Below the pieces are notes generated by a model that was not told where the DNA came from, made no database searches, and saw only the letters and a program-made list of their open reading frames with translations. A stretch of 64,000 bases of DNA from G965214625 sp965214625 (GTDB taxonomy: Bacteria > Pseudomonadota > Gammaproteobacteria > Arenicellales > Poriferihabitantaceae): NCBI GenBank assembly GCA_965214625.1, contig OZ243962.1, forward strand, positions 2,232,001 to 2,296,000. Reading direction: 5' to 3'. Both the position numbers and the translations under genes were made by a program. Shown here piece by piece: positions 1 to 7,710 of the stretch (positions are counted from its first letter, which is position 1; every line of letters begins with the position of its first letter).

Positions 1-1
1 T

Positions 2-667
2 TTCGGTTCGAGAAACTGGACTGATCGAATCAGGGTGCGTACCCGAGAGGCCAGATCGGTTCGACATTTGAAAAATGCGCGCTTGTTGCTCAGCAAGGGA
101 ATCAGGACACCCGAGCCGATTTTCCTGGCCTTGCCCAAACTCAAGGGGCGGCGTCATTATCTGGCGGTGAAACCGCTAAAATGTCATCGGGTGCGCGAAT
201 TGCTCGACACCCTGCGTCCGGTCGAAAGTATGTCGGTCACGTTGAATTCGAACCGGATTTCCGGTGAACAGCTTGTCACTGCCTGTGGTCGATTTATCCG
301 GGAGGTGCATGATCAGGGCGTGGTTCACCGGGATATGTCGGGTGGGAATATCCTGATTCCGGATGATTGGGACGGCAATCCGAACGGTCTCAAGTCGATA
401 TTCCATTTGGTCGACATTAACCGTATGCGACAGGTTGGTGCGGATATGCCAATCAAACTGAGAATACAGGATCTTGAAAAACTGCTGATTCCTGACCGAT
501 ATCTTGATCTGTATTATCGTGCTTATGCCGCCGGTTGTGACCAGATTCAAAAGGAATGGCCCCGTTTCCTTCGCTATCGGACTGCCTACCGAAAAATGCG
601 CGACACCCCGAGCCGGTTATGGAGAAACGTGTTGATGGTGTCCACCTACTGGACCCGTTCCGGCTGA
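2..667 (+). CDS. LPS core kinase, InaA/Kdo-kinase-like (5' partial)
   Basis: Small protein-kinase-fold enzyme expected to phosphorylate sugars of the LPS inner core at the cytoplasmic face of the inner membrane. The catalytic loop reads HRDMSGGNIL, followed after a loop by VDINR, the equivalent of the metal-binding DFG element; this pattern is typical of the WaaP/InaA/Kdo kinase group. The frame is open to the left edge of the window, so the N-terminal lobe with the ATP-binding lysine is outside and the true start is unknown; an internal GTG at 35 is possible but unlikely to be the start. A second kinase of the same broad group lies at 7.0 kb and a third kinase domain sits in the fusion at 5.0 kb, which supports an LPS-core role. 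The exact sugar target is not determinable. Confidence 0.72.
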   Translation, partial: FGSRNWTDRIRVRTREARSVRHLKNARLLLSKGIRTPEPIFLALPKLKGRRHYLAVKPLKCHRVRELLDTLRPVESMSVTLNSNRISGEQLVTACGRFIREVHDQGVVHRDMSGGNILIPDDWDGNPNGLKSIFHLVDINRMRQVGADMPIKLRIQDLEKLLIPDRYLDLYYRAYAAGCDQIQKEWPRFLRYRTAYRKMRDTPSRLWRNVLMVSTYWTRSG

Positions 668-883
668 TCCGCGTGGGGTTCGACAGACCGGTCGAGCCGG
701 GATTCGACCGTTGGTCGTTAGCCGGTTGATACGGACGATGACGGGCCGGTCCTGCCTGCCGTGAAAAACCGGACACAAGAAAAATCTCCCAATGCGGTAT
801 GAAATTGCCCGGTCACCACGCGTAAAACCGACTCAAAATCGACTATTTTGCGTTCAATTCGCATAATTTTTCGATTTCAGCCA
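668..883. other. intergenic region upstream of the groESL promoter
   Basis: Non-coding stretch between the LPS kinase and the groESL control region. I see no convincing gene, terminator or RNA. It becomes AT-rich toward its right end, as expected for a promoter-proximal region. Confidence 0.5.
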
Positions 884-911
884 TTGATTTTTTCAATCTC
901 GGCACTATTAT
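884..911 (+). promoter_or_regulatory. putative groESL sigma-70-type promoter
   Basis: A TTGATT box (884-889) and a TATTAT box (906-911) are separated by 16 bp, an acceptable housekeeping promoter. The -10 box abuts the CIRCE inverted repeat, so repressor binding there would cover the transcription start. No sigma-32-like pair of boxes was seen upstream of groES. Confidence 0.6.
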
Positions 912-937
912 TAGCACTCACTTAAGGCGAGTGCTAA
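911..937 (+). promoter_or_regulatory. CIRCE element (HrcA operator) of groESL
   Basis: A perfect inverted repeat TTAGCACTC-N9-GAGTGCTAA, identical to the canonical CIRCE consensus including the 9-nt spacer. CIRCE is the operator of the heat-shock repressor HrcA, so groESL is expected to be HrcA-repressed and induced by heat. HrcA itself is not in this window. Confidence 0.95.
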
Positions 938-1013
938 TGATGATCCCAAGAATTTGTTGGCATCGCGCTGATTTTGGTTTTAATTTCAATTTCTAATGAG
1001 GAGAAATGAGCGT

Positions 1014-1304
1014 ATGAATATCCGTCCGCTTCATGATCGTGTAGTGGTTCGACGAGTCGAAGACGAACGAACCAGTCCTGGTGGCATTGTCATTCCGGAT
1101 ACCGCAGCCGAAAAACCGATGCAAGGTGAAGTGCTTGCGGTCGGTAACGGCAAAGTGCTTGACAACGGTGAGCAACGTGGTCTTGACGTTAAAGTCGGCG
1201 ACAAGGTGCTTTTCGGCAAATATTCCGGGACCGAAGTCAAAGTAGAAGGCGAAGAAGTGCTCGTGATGCGTGAAGACGACATCATGGGTGTAATCGAAGG
1301 TTGA
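1014..1304 (+). CDS. groES: co-chaperonin GroES
   Basis: The 10-kDa lid of the GroEL folding chamber, cytoplasmic. The protein is 96 residues, the usual length, starts MNIRPLHDRVVVRR, carries the mobile-loop region with SPGGIVIPDTAAEKP, and ends with the EDDIMGVIE motif. The start at 1014 was chosen because it gives the family-typical N-terminus and is preceded by AGGAG (999-1003) about 10 nt upstream; an in-frame ATG at 996 overlaps that ribosome site. It is the first gene of the groES-groEL operon under the CIRCE operator. Confidence 0.97.
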   Translation: MNIRPLHDRVVVRRVEDERTSPGGIVIPDTAAEKPMQGEVLAVGNGKVLDNGEQRGLDVKVGDKVLFGKYSGTEVKVEGEEVLVMREDDIMGVIEG

Positions 1305-1349
1305 TCCGTTAGGTCAACAGAATCTATTAAGTTTAGAGGATAAGAAACA

Positions 1350-2993
1350 ATGGCTGCTAAAGAAGTAGTATTTGGCGAAAGTGCCCGTGGGCGTATGCTA
1401 AAGGGTGTGAACACCCTGGCCGACGCGGTAAGAGTGACACTGGGACCGAAAGGTCGAAATGTTGTGCTGGATAAATCGTTCGGCGCACCGACCGTCACCA
1501 AAGACGGTGTCTCAGTTGCTAAAGAGATCGAACTCAAGGACAAGATCGAAAACATGGGTGCACAGATGGTGAAGGAAGTGGCTTCCAAAACCTCTGATGT
1601 TGCGGGTGATGGGACCACGACGGCCACCGTGCTGGCCCAGGCGATGGTCAGGGAAGGCATGAAAGCGGTTGCCGCCGGTATGAACCCAATGGACCTCAAA
1701 AGGGGCATCGACAAAGCGGTGCTTGTGGCGACTAGCGAACTCAAAAACATTTCACGCCCTTGCTCTGACCACAAGGAAATCGCCCAGGTGGGTACGGTTT
1801 CAGCCAATGCGGACAGCAATATCGGCGACATCATTGCAGAGGCAATGGAAAAAGTCGGCAAGGAAGGGGTCATTACGGTTGAAGAAGGGAATGCACTGGA
1901 GAACGAACTGGACGTGGTTGAAGGGATGCAGTTCGATCGCGGTTATCTGTCCCCTTACTTCATCAACAATCAGGACAACATGTCCGTGGACCTGGAAAAT
2001 CCGTTTATTCTGATCTATGACAAAAAGATCTCGAATATTCGTGACCTCTTGCCCACTCTCGAAGCGGTTGCCAAGTCCAGTCGTCCCTTGATGGTCATTG
2101 CAGAAGATGTCGACGGGGAAGCACTGGCGACCTTGGTTGTCAACAACATTCGCGGTATCGTCAAGGTGTGTGCGGTCAAAGCCCCCGGCTTTGGTGATCG
2201 CCGTAAAGCGATGTTGCAGGATATTGCCATCCTGACCGGCGGCCAGGTGATCAGCGAGGAAGTGGGCATGAGCCTTGAAAGTGCGACGCTGGACGATCTG
2301 GGTGAAGCAAAACGTATCCAGGTATCCAAGGAGAATTCCACGATTATTGATGGTGCCGGAAGCAGTAGCGAGATTGAAGGTCGTGTTTCTCAAATTCGTA
2401 CCCAGATCGAAGAAGCGACTTCCGATTATGATCGTGAAAAGATGCAGGAGCGGGTTGCCAAGCTGGCCGGTGGTGTCGCCGTTATCAAAGTGGGCGCAGC
2501 GACTGAAGTCGAGATGAAAGAGAAGAAAGCACGTGTTGAGGATGCACTGCATGCGACCCGTGCCGCCGTGGAAGAAGGGGTTGTCCCCGGGGGCGGGGCG
2601 GCTCTGGTCCGCTGTGTCTCTGCCGTTTCCGAAGTCGCAGGAGAGAATGAAGATCAGAACATGGGGGTCAAGATCGTCCTGCGATCACTGGAAGAACCCC
2701 TCCGTCAGATCGTCTCCAACGCAGGTGATGATGCGTCGGTTATTCTCAATCAAGTGGCCGGAAAAGACGGGTCGTATGGTTATAATGCCGCGACCGGTGA
2801 ATATGGCGACATGATTGATATGGGAATACTGGACCCGACCAAGGTCACTCGGTCTGCAGTCCAAAATGCAGGGTCTATTGCCGGGTTGTTGATCACGACC
2901 GAAGCAATGATTGCTGAAATCCCCGAAGACAAGCCGGCGCCACCTATGCCGGATATGGGCGGTGGAATGGGCGGAATGGGCGGAATGATGTAG
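1350..2993 (+). CDS. groEL: chaperonin GroEL
   Basis: Hsp60 chaperonin that forms the double-ring folding chamber with GroES. The 547-residue protein is full length. The ATP-binding GDGTTT motif sits at residues 86-91 with Asp87 in the family position, and the C-terminus is the usual flexible GGM repeat tail (GGMGGMGGMM). A ribosome site (AGAGGA, about 1335) precedes the ATG. It lies 45 nt after groES, in the same operon, and is followed by a strong intrinsic terminator. Confidence 0.98.
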   Translation: MAAKEVVFGESARGRMLKGVNTLADAVRVTLGPKGRNVVLDKSFGAPTVTKDGVSVAKEIELKDKIENMGAQMVKEVASKTSDVAGDGTTTATVLAQAMVREGMKAVAAGMNPMDLKRGIDKAVLVATSELKNISRPCSDHKEIAQVGTVSANADSNIGDIIAEAMEKVGKEGVITVEEGNALENELDVVEGMQFDRGYLSPYFINNQDNMSVDLENPFILIYDKKISNIRDLLPTLEAVAKSSRPLMVIAEDVDGEALATLVVNNIRGIVKVCAVKAPGFGDRRKAMLQDIAILTGGQVISEEVGMSLESATLDDLGEAKRIQVSKENSTIIDGAGSSSEIEGRVSQIRTQIEEATSDYDREKMQERVAKLAGGVAVIKVGAATEVEMKEKKARVEDALHATRAAVEEGVVPGGGAALVRCVSAVSEVAGENEDQNMGVKIVLRSLEEPLRQIVSNAGDDASVILNQVAGKDGSYGYNAATGEYGDMIDMGILDPTKVTRSAVQNAGSIAGLLITTEAMIAEIPEDKPAPPMPDMGGGMGGMGGMM

Positions 2994-3017
2994 CCCTGTC
3001 TGTCACACCCTGAGTCA

Positions 3018-3049
3018 TAAAAAAGGCCCGCTGATGCGGGCCTTTTTTT
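3018..3049 (+). terminator. Rho-independent terminator of groESL
   Basis: A perfect 7-bp GC stem (GGCCCGC / GCGGGCC) with a TGAT loop, preceded by six A residues and followed by seven T residues. It lies 25 nt after the groEL stop. The A tract before the stem could let it act in both directions. Confidence 0.93.
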
Positions 3050-3204
3050 GGTGCGCCGGGCATGCGTACAACACCGTGACAGGCACTGTTTCGGCACACG
3101 TAGCGGCTTGAATAACCTGTGAAATGGGGTAAATACATCGATATCCTGATCGGAAAATCGGCGATGAAAGTTGAGAGGGTTGTTTTGATGACTGCCCTCG
3201 GTAC

Positions 3205-3705
3205 TCACCTGGAATGACGGTTTTGCCATCGTCTTATGGCGAGCATTCTCCAGATCACTCTGGAGAGTATGTAGCCGGCACCGCCCAGCGACACGCCAAA
3301 AATCAGGCAGCCGACCCAAAGGGCGGCCAGTTGCTCGAGCATCGAATGGACCGTAATCTCGGTTAATGCGGTGGAAGTCTTTCCCAACAAGGCACAACCC
3401 AGCAGATAAGGAGGGGTATAGATCAATAGCCAGGTAAAGGGATTCGACAACCAGACCAACATGACCGACAAAGGGAGGTACGCTCGACAGAGCCAGGCCA
3501 ACAGGGCGGCCAACAACATTTCAAAAGGAACGGGAATATAAGCACAGAACAGGCCGATGGCAGCGGCTTTTGAGATGCTGTGCTTATCGATTTTCCATAA
3601 TACGGGATTGTGTATCCAGGTGCCCAGCCATCGAAAGGCCTGCAGCCCCTTTATCTTGGCTGGCGCCGGCAGGTGATTTTTTATCAGTGTGCGGACATTG
3701 ACCAT
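3205..3705 (-). CDS. DUF2062 family membrane protein
   Basis: A 166-residue inner-membrane protein of unknown biochemical role. The order of elements matches the DUF2062 family: a short amphipathic N-terminus, AAAIGLFCAYIPVPF-type first hydrophobic segment, a second segment with SNPFTW, and a C-terminal transmembrane helix with a GGAGYIL-like stretch. The SNPFTW and P-P loop are the most family-typical parts. It is transcribed divergently from galE and convergently with groESL, so it is probably a single-gene unit. Function cannot be inferred beyond a membrane location. Confidence 0.82.
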   Translation of the reverse strand: MVNVRTLIKNHLPAPAKIKGLQAFRWLGTWIHNPVLWKIDKHSISKAAAIGLFCAYIPVPFEMLLAALLAWLCRAYLPLSVMLVWLSNPFTWLLIYTPPYLLGCALLGKTSTALTEITVHSMLEQLAALWVGCLIFGVSLGGAGYILSRVIWRMLAIRRWQNRHSR

Positions 3706-3943
3706 TGTGTTGTCAGGCAGTGGTGCCGGCGATGAGCCAATGGACGAAGAGAAGCGGTGAAGTCGGTGAGAGGCAACCGGCCGTTGAATGGAGGATCATC
3801 GGTTGTCCGGTATGTACAGTCGCCTGACAATGGGCAACGAAGGCATTGATATGAATAGATTAATGACTGACCGCATACGATAACATTATCAACGGCTTTT
3901 CTGCCACCAGTGTGTACGTATGACACTTGCCGATGAATTCAAG

Positions 3944-3952
3944 TGATATAAT
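3944..3952 (+). promoter_or_regulatory. extended -10 promoter before galE
   Basis: TGATATAAT is a perfect extended -10 (TGnTATAAT) 34 nt before the galE ATG. The nearest -35-like box (TTGCCG, 3927-3932) is only 14 nt away, so this is best read as an extended -10 promoter that does not rely on a -35 box. It would drive galE and the overlapping LPS genes. Confidence 0.55.
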
Positions 3953-3985
3953 TGAATTTATGATTGCACTCATCATACGTCAACG

Positions 3986-5005
3986 ATGTCGAGTATATTA
4001 GTCACCGGAGGTGCGGGGTACATCGGTTCTCATGTGGCGCTGAGGTTGTTACAGGCGAACCGGGATGTGGTGGTGATTGACAACTTGTACTCCGGTCATC
4101 GATGGGCCGTCCCGGATCAAGCCGTATTTTACCAAGGCGATGCGGGTGATACCGGATTGGTTGCCGACATCCTCCGGCAGCATGATGTGGATTCGGTCAT
4201 CCATCTGGCCGGTCATGTCGTTGTTCCGGAGTCCATTCGGGACCCGGCCAAGTACTATCACAACAATGTCTTTGGTTCATTCGAATTGATCAAGTGTTGC
4301 ATGACTGGCGGAGTCAGCAATTTCGTATTCTCATCCAGTGCAGCGGTTTATGGCATCCCGGGCGAGACAAAGACACCGATCGCCGAGGAGACCGATCTCA
4401 AGCCAATCAGCCCTTACGGCACATCAAAACTGATGACAGAGTGGATGCTCAGGGATATGGCCTCAGCCGCAGACCCTGCGTTTAACTATGTTTCGCTTCG
4501 ATACTTCAATGTGGCGGGGGCGCATTCGAGCGGGCAATTGGGCCAGGCGACACCCGATGCGACTCATCTGGTCAAGGTGGCATGCGAGGCGGCCTGTGGG
4601 CTGCGAAACCGCATGTCGATATTCGGGACGGATTACGATACCCCCGATGGGACGTGTATCCGCGACTACATTCACGTTGAAGATCTTGCCGATGCGCATC
4701 TCAGTGCCCTTGGCTATCTGGAACAGGGAGGCTCGTCGACCGAGGTTAACTGTGGCTATGGCAAAGGGTTTAGTGTCAGGGAAGTGATTGGCTGCCTCAA
4801 ACAGGTGAGTGGTGTTGATTTCGAGGTGACGATGCAACCCCGTCGGATCGGTGATCCACCGCAACTCATCTCAAACAACCAAAAAATACGGGCATTGTTT
4901 GATTGGCAACCCAGATTGAATGATCTGGCGATCATCTGTCGGACCGCTTATGAATGGGAAAGGACCCTGTCCCGGTCTGGATCGAAGGCGCGTGCGGTAG
5001 GATGA
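3986..5005 (+). CDS. galE: UDP-glucose 4-epimerase
   Basis: Interconverts UDP-glucose and UDP-galactose, supplying sugar nucleotides for LPS and exopolysaccharide. It is a 339-residue extended SDR enzyme: the NAD-binding GGAGYIGS motif is at residues 8-15, SSSAAVYG at 116-123, and the catalytic Tyr144-x3-Lys148 pair lies in YGTSK. It opens the LPS-core run, and its stop codon overlaps the next start (ATGA at 5002-5005), so the two are translationally coupled. An extended -10 promoter lies just upstream. Related 4-epimerases acting on UDP-GlcNAc or UDP-uronates cannot be excluded. Confidence 0.9.
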   Translation: MSSILVTGGAGYIGSHVALRLLQANRDVVVIDNLYSGHRWAVPDQAVFYQGDAGDTGLVADILRQHDVDSVIHLAGHVVVPESIRDPAKYYHNNVFGSFELIKCCMTGGVSNFVFSSSAAVYGIPGETKTPIAEETDLKPISPYGTSKLMTEWMLRDMASAADPAFNYVSLRYFNVAGAHSSGQLGQATPDATHLVKVACEAACGLRNRMSIFGTDYDTPDGTCIRDYIHVEDLADAHLSALGYLEQGGSSTEVNCGYGKGFSVREVIGCLKQVSGVDFEVTMQPRRIGDPPQLISNNQKIRALFDWQPRLNDLAIICRTAYEWERTLSRSGSKARAVG

Positions 5006-7026
5006 AACTCGCTTTCTGCCTGTTCAAATATTTTCCCTATTCCGGCTTGTCCCGGGATCTGTTTCGCATCGTGCAGGAGTGTAATCGCCGGGGTCATGAG
5101 CTGGAAGTGTATGTGTCAGAGTGGCAAGGCAAGCAACCGAAAGACATCAGTATCCATGTTCTCCGGGTCCTGTCGTTGTCCAATCATGCTCAGAATGTGT
5201 CATTTTATAAGCAGTTCAGGGAAAAAACAGCGGGGCAGAAGTTCGATGCGGTTATTGGATTCAACAAGATGCCTGGCCTGGATCTCTATTATGGTGCGGA
5301 TTATTGTTATATTGCCCGGGCTGTACCCCGCTACAGCCCGTTGTATCGTCTCAGCCCCCGCTACCATGCGTTGTATTCATTTGAACGGGCTGTTTTCGAT
5401 GTCCATTCCGCGACAACGATATTGTCCCTGTCTGAAAGAGAGAAAGGGGTCTATCAGCAGCATTACAGGACGCCGGAATATCGCTTCGAATTATTGCCTC
5501 CCACGTTGGACAGTGATCGGCAACTCAGCAACCCGGTAGATCTTGTCCGCAAAGAAACACGGTTACAGTTGGGTGTCAAGGACGAGGAGTTTGTGCTTTT
5601 GTTCGTCGGTTCTGGCTTTAAAACCAAAGGGCTGGACCGGGCGATCAAGGCTTTTGCGGCGCTACCGAAAGCGATCAGGGCCAAAACCCGGCTGTATATC
5701 GTTGGGCAAGACAAGGAGCAGCTTGTACAGCGGTTGATTTCCCAATATGGATTGACTGATCAACTGTATTTTCTGGGAGGACGGAATGACATTCTGGAAT
5801 TGATGACGGCAGGGGACCTGCTGATACATCCTGCGTACAACGAAACGACCGGTACCGTGTTGATTGAGGCGGTCTCTGTCGGGTTACCGGTACTGACCAC
5901 GGATGTTTGTGGTTATGCGCCGCACATTACCCGGGCCGATGCGGGCCTGGTATTGCGATCGCCTTTCGAACAAAAGGAACTCAATCAAAAATTGCTGCTC
6001 ATGCTCAATGCGGACGAAAAGTCCCGGTGGAAGGAAAATGGACTCAAGTACGGCAAGAATCCGGAGTTGTATCGGATGCCACAAACGGTTGCGGACATCA
6101 TCGAACGGCAAGTGGCGGAAAAGAAGACACGACGTGAGGCCTACAAGATCCAGGTGCAGAACGATGCGGATGTCTATATTCGCAAGGACCTGAGGAATTC
6201 GTTCAATTATGCCACTGCGTTTGACAACATCATGGCGATCAGTGGGGAAGAAGTCAGAATTGTGGCGGGTCGTCGAACGGCGAAGGTGTCGATCAACGAC
6301 AAATGCTATTATCTCAAAACCCACACGGGTGTCGGATGGCGGGAAATCCTGAAGAATCTGATGTATTTCAGATTGCCGGTGCTCGGGGCGATGAATGAAT
6401 GGCATGGCATTCACCATCTCAATCGGTTGGGCATCAATACACTCACCGTGGCGGGTTATGGGACCGTTAGGGGGAATCCCGCCAAGCGCAGGTCCTTTAT
6501 ATTGACCGACGAGATCGTCGATGCGGTCAGTCTTGAGGAATTTTGCAAAAACTGGCGGCGAAAACGACCGGCGAAACCGCAAGAGATCCGATTTAAACGG
6601 TGGTTGATTCGAACAGTGGCACTGATCGTGCGGGATATCCATAACAGCGGTGCCAATCACCGGGATTTTTATCTGTGCCATTTTCTGCTGCAGTCAACCA
6701 ATACCGCCAACAAACTGAACCCGGAAGGCAGCAAGCTGTATGTCATTGACTTGCACCGTATGCAGATCAGGAAAAAGACGCCCTCAAGATGGGCGATCAA
6801 GGATGTTGCCGGATTATACTTTTCCAGCAAGGAGATCGGCTTGACCACCCGGGACCTGTTCCGGTTCATGAAGATCTACCGCGCATGCTCGCTCAATGAA
6901 ACACTGCATCATGACAGTTTGTTCTGGCGCAGAGTCATCCGTCGGGGAGAAAATCTCTATAAATCCGAAAAGCACCGGGTGCATCGTAGTCATTATCAGG
7001 ACCGTGCCATCAGGCTTGTAAACTAA
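5002..7026 (+). CDS. WaaG-WaaP fusion: LPS core glycosyltransferase plus heptose kinase
   Basis: One continuous 674-residue frame joins two LPS-core enzymes. Residues 1 to about 375 resemble WaaG/RfaG, the GT-B enzyme that adds the first hexose to heptose II: FKYFPYSGLSRD near the N-terminus and an E281-x7-E289 motif. Residues about 385-674 resemble WaaP/RfaP, the heptose I kinase: YYLKTH (Lys439), MYFRLPVLGAMNEWHGI, NHRDFYLCHF (catalytic Asp555), VIDLHR and GLYFSS. In Pseudomonas and Escherichia these are separate neighbouring genes. The ATG at 5002 was chosen because it overlaps the galE stop as ATGA and yields the WaaG-like N-terminus. I see no stop codon or frame change at the junction, where a charged linker (EKKTRREAYK) lies. 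Both active sites look intact, so it is probably bifunctional. Confidence 0.9.
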   Translation: MKLAFCLFKYFPYSGLSRDLFRIVQECNRRGHELEVYVSEWQGKQPKDISIHVLRVLSLSNHAQNVSFYKQFREKTAGQKFDAVIGFNKMPGLDLYYGADYCYIARAVPRYSPLYRLSPRYHALYSFERAVFDVHSATTILSLSEREKGVYQQHYRTPEYRFELLPPTLDSDRQLSNPVDLVRKETRLQLGVKDEEFVLLFVGSGFKTKGLDRAIKAFAALPKAIRAKTRLYIVGQDKEQLVQRLISQYGLTDQLYFLGGRNDILELMTAGDLLIHPAYNETTGTVLIEAVSVGLPVLTTDVCGYAPHITRADAGLVLRSPFEQKELNQKLLLMLNADEKSRWKENGLKYGKNPELYRMPQTVADIIERQVAEKKTRREAYKIQVQNDADVYIRKDLRNSFNYATAFDNIMAISGEEVRIVAGRRTAKVSINDKCYYLKTHTGVGWREILKNLMYFRLPVLGAMNEWHGIHHLNRLGINTLTVAGYGTVRGNPAKRRSFILTDEIVDAVSLEEFCKNWRRKRPAKPQEIRFKRWLIRTVALIVRDIHNSGANHRDFYLCHFLLQSTNTANKLNPEGSKLYVIDLHRMQIRKKTPSRWAIKDVAGLYFSSKEIGLTTRDLFRFMKIYRACSLNETLHHDSLFWRRVIRRGENLYKSEKHRVHRSHYQDRAIRLVN

Positions 7027-7034
7027 AGAGCGGC

Positions 7035-7706
7035 GTGAAACCGGTCGTACATTATCTGAATCAGTCCGTCAATTCGCATGACCTGGTTACCCTGTGTGAT
7101 GATCCGGACCATGCGATGCATCAATCGGGCAATGTGATCAAGGACGACAGGACAAATACATTGTCTGTTGTCCAAACCGATATCGGGCCGGTGGTGATCA
7201 AGCGATATAATACAAAGAATGTCTGGCATCAGGTCCGGCGCAATTTCCAGATCAGCCGGGCGATCAATTTTCTCAAGATGGCACATCAATTTTCCGGGGT
7301 TGGATTGAACATTCCGACTTCTCTGGCCGTAGTTGAGGCCCGAAGCGGCCGGTTGAGAGGACGATCCTGGTATATCAGTCGCTACATCGAAAGTGAGTCA
7401 CTGATCGATCATCTCAATCTGGCCGATTGGGAAAACCGATACCAGGCGGTCATCAGTCATGTGACCGGACTGTTTGCCGCGCTGCAGCAAAACAGACTGT
7501 CGCACGGTGATTTGAAAGCGACCAATCTGTTGGTGCATCAAAAGGCGCTGTTCATCATTGATCTGGATGCGGCCCGACTTCATTCGTCGAAATGGCATCA
7601 TCAACGTGCACTGCAAAAAGACAAGCGTCGTTTTTTGAAAAACTGGAACAACCTGCCTGAACTCAAAGCGGTGTTTCACGATCGTTTGATGGAACTCGGT
7701 TGTTAG
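7035..7706 (+). CDS. LPS core kinase, InaA/Kdo-kinase-like
   Basis: A 223-residue kinase-fold protein likely to phosphorylate an inner-core sugar of LPS. The catalytic loop HGDLKATNLLV and the metal-binding IIDLDAAR are typical of the InaA/WapG-like LPS kinases found after waaP in Pseudomonas core clusters. A conserved lysine lies in VVIKRYN near residue 56. The start is a GTG 8 nt after the waaG-waaP stop, and the downstream gene starts 4 nt after its stop, so it belongs to the same operon. Its sugar specificity is unknown. Confidence 0.82.
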   Translation: MKPVVHYLNQSVNSHDLVTLCDDPDHAMHQSGNVIKDDRTNTLSVVQTDIGPVVIKRYNTKNVWHQVRRNFQISRAINFLKMAHQFSGVGLNIPTSLAVVEARSGRLRGRSWYISRYIESESLIDHLNLADWENRYQAVISHVTGLFAALQQNRLSHGDLKATNLLVHQKALFIIDLDAARLHSSKWHHQRALQKDKRRFLKNWNNLPELKAVFHDRLMELGC

Positions 7707-7710
7707 CAGG

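Noticed and set aside
1031..1873. Minus-strand open frame of 280 codons opposite groES-groEL
   Set aside because: Antisense to two unambiguous genes with biased composition; no family match.
3927..3952. Full sigma-70 promoter before galE using TTGCCG as -35
   Set aside because: The 14-bp spacer is too short; the extended -10 alone explains a promoter.
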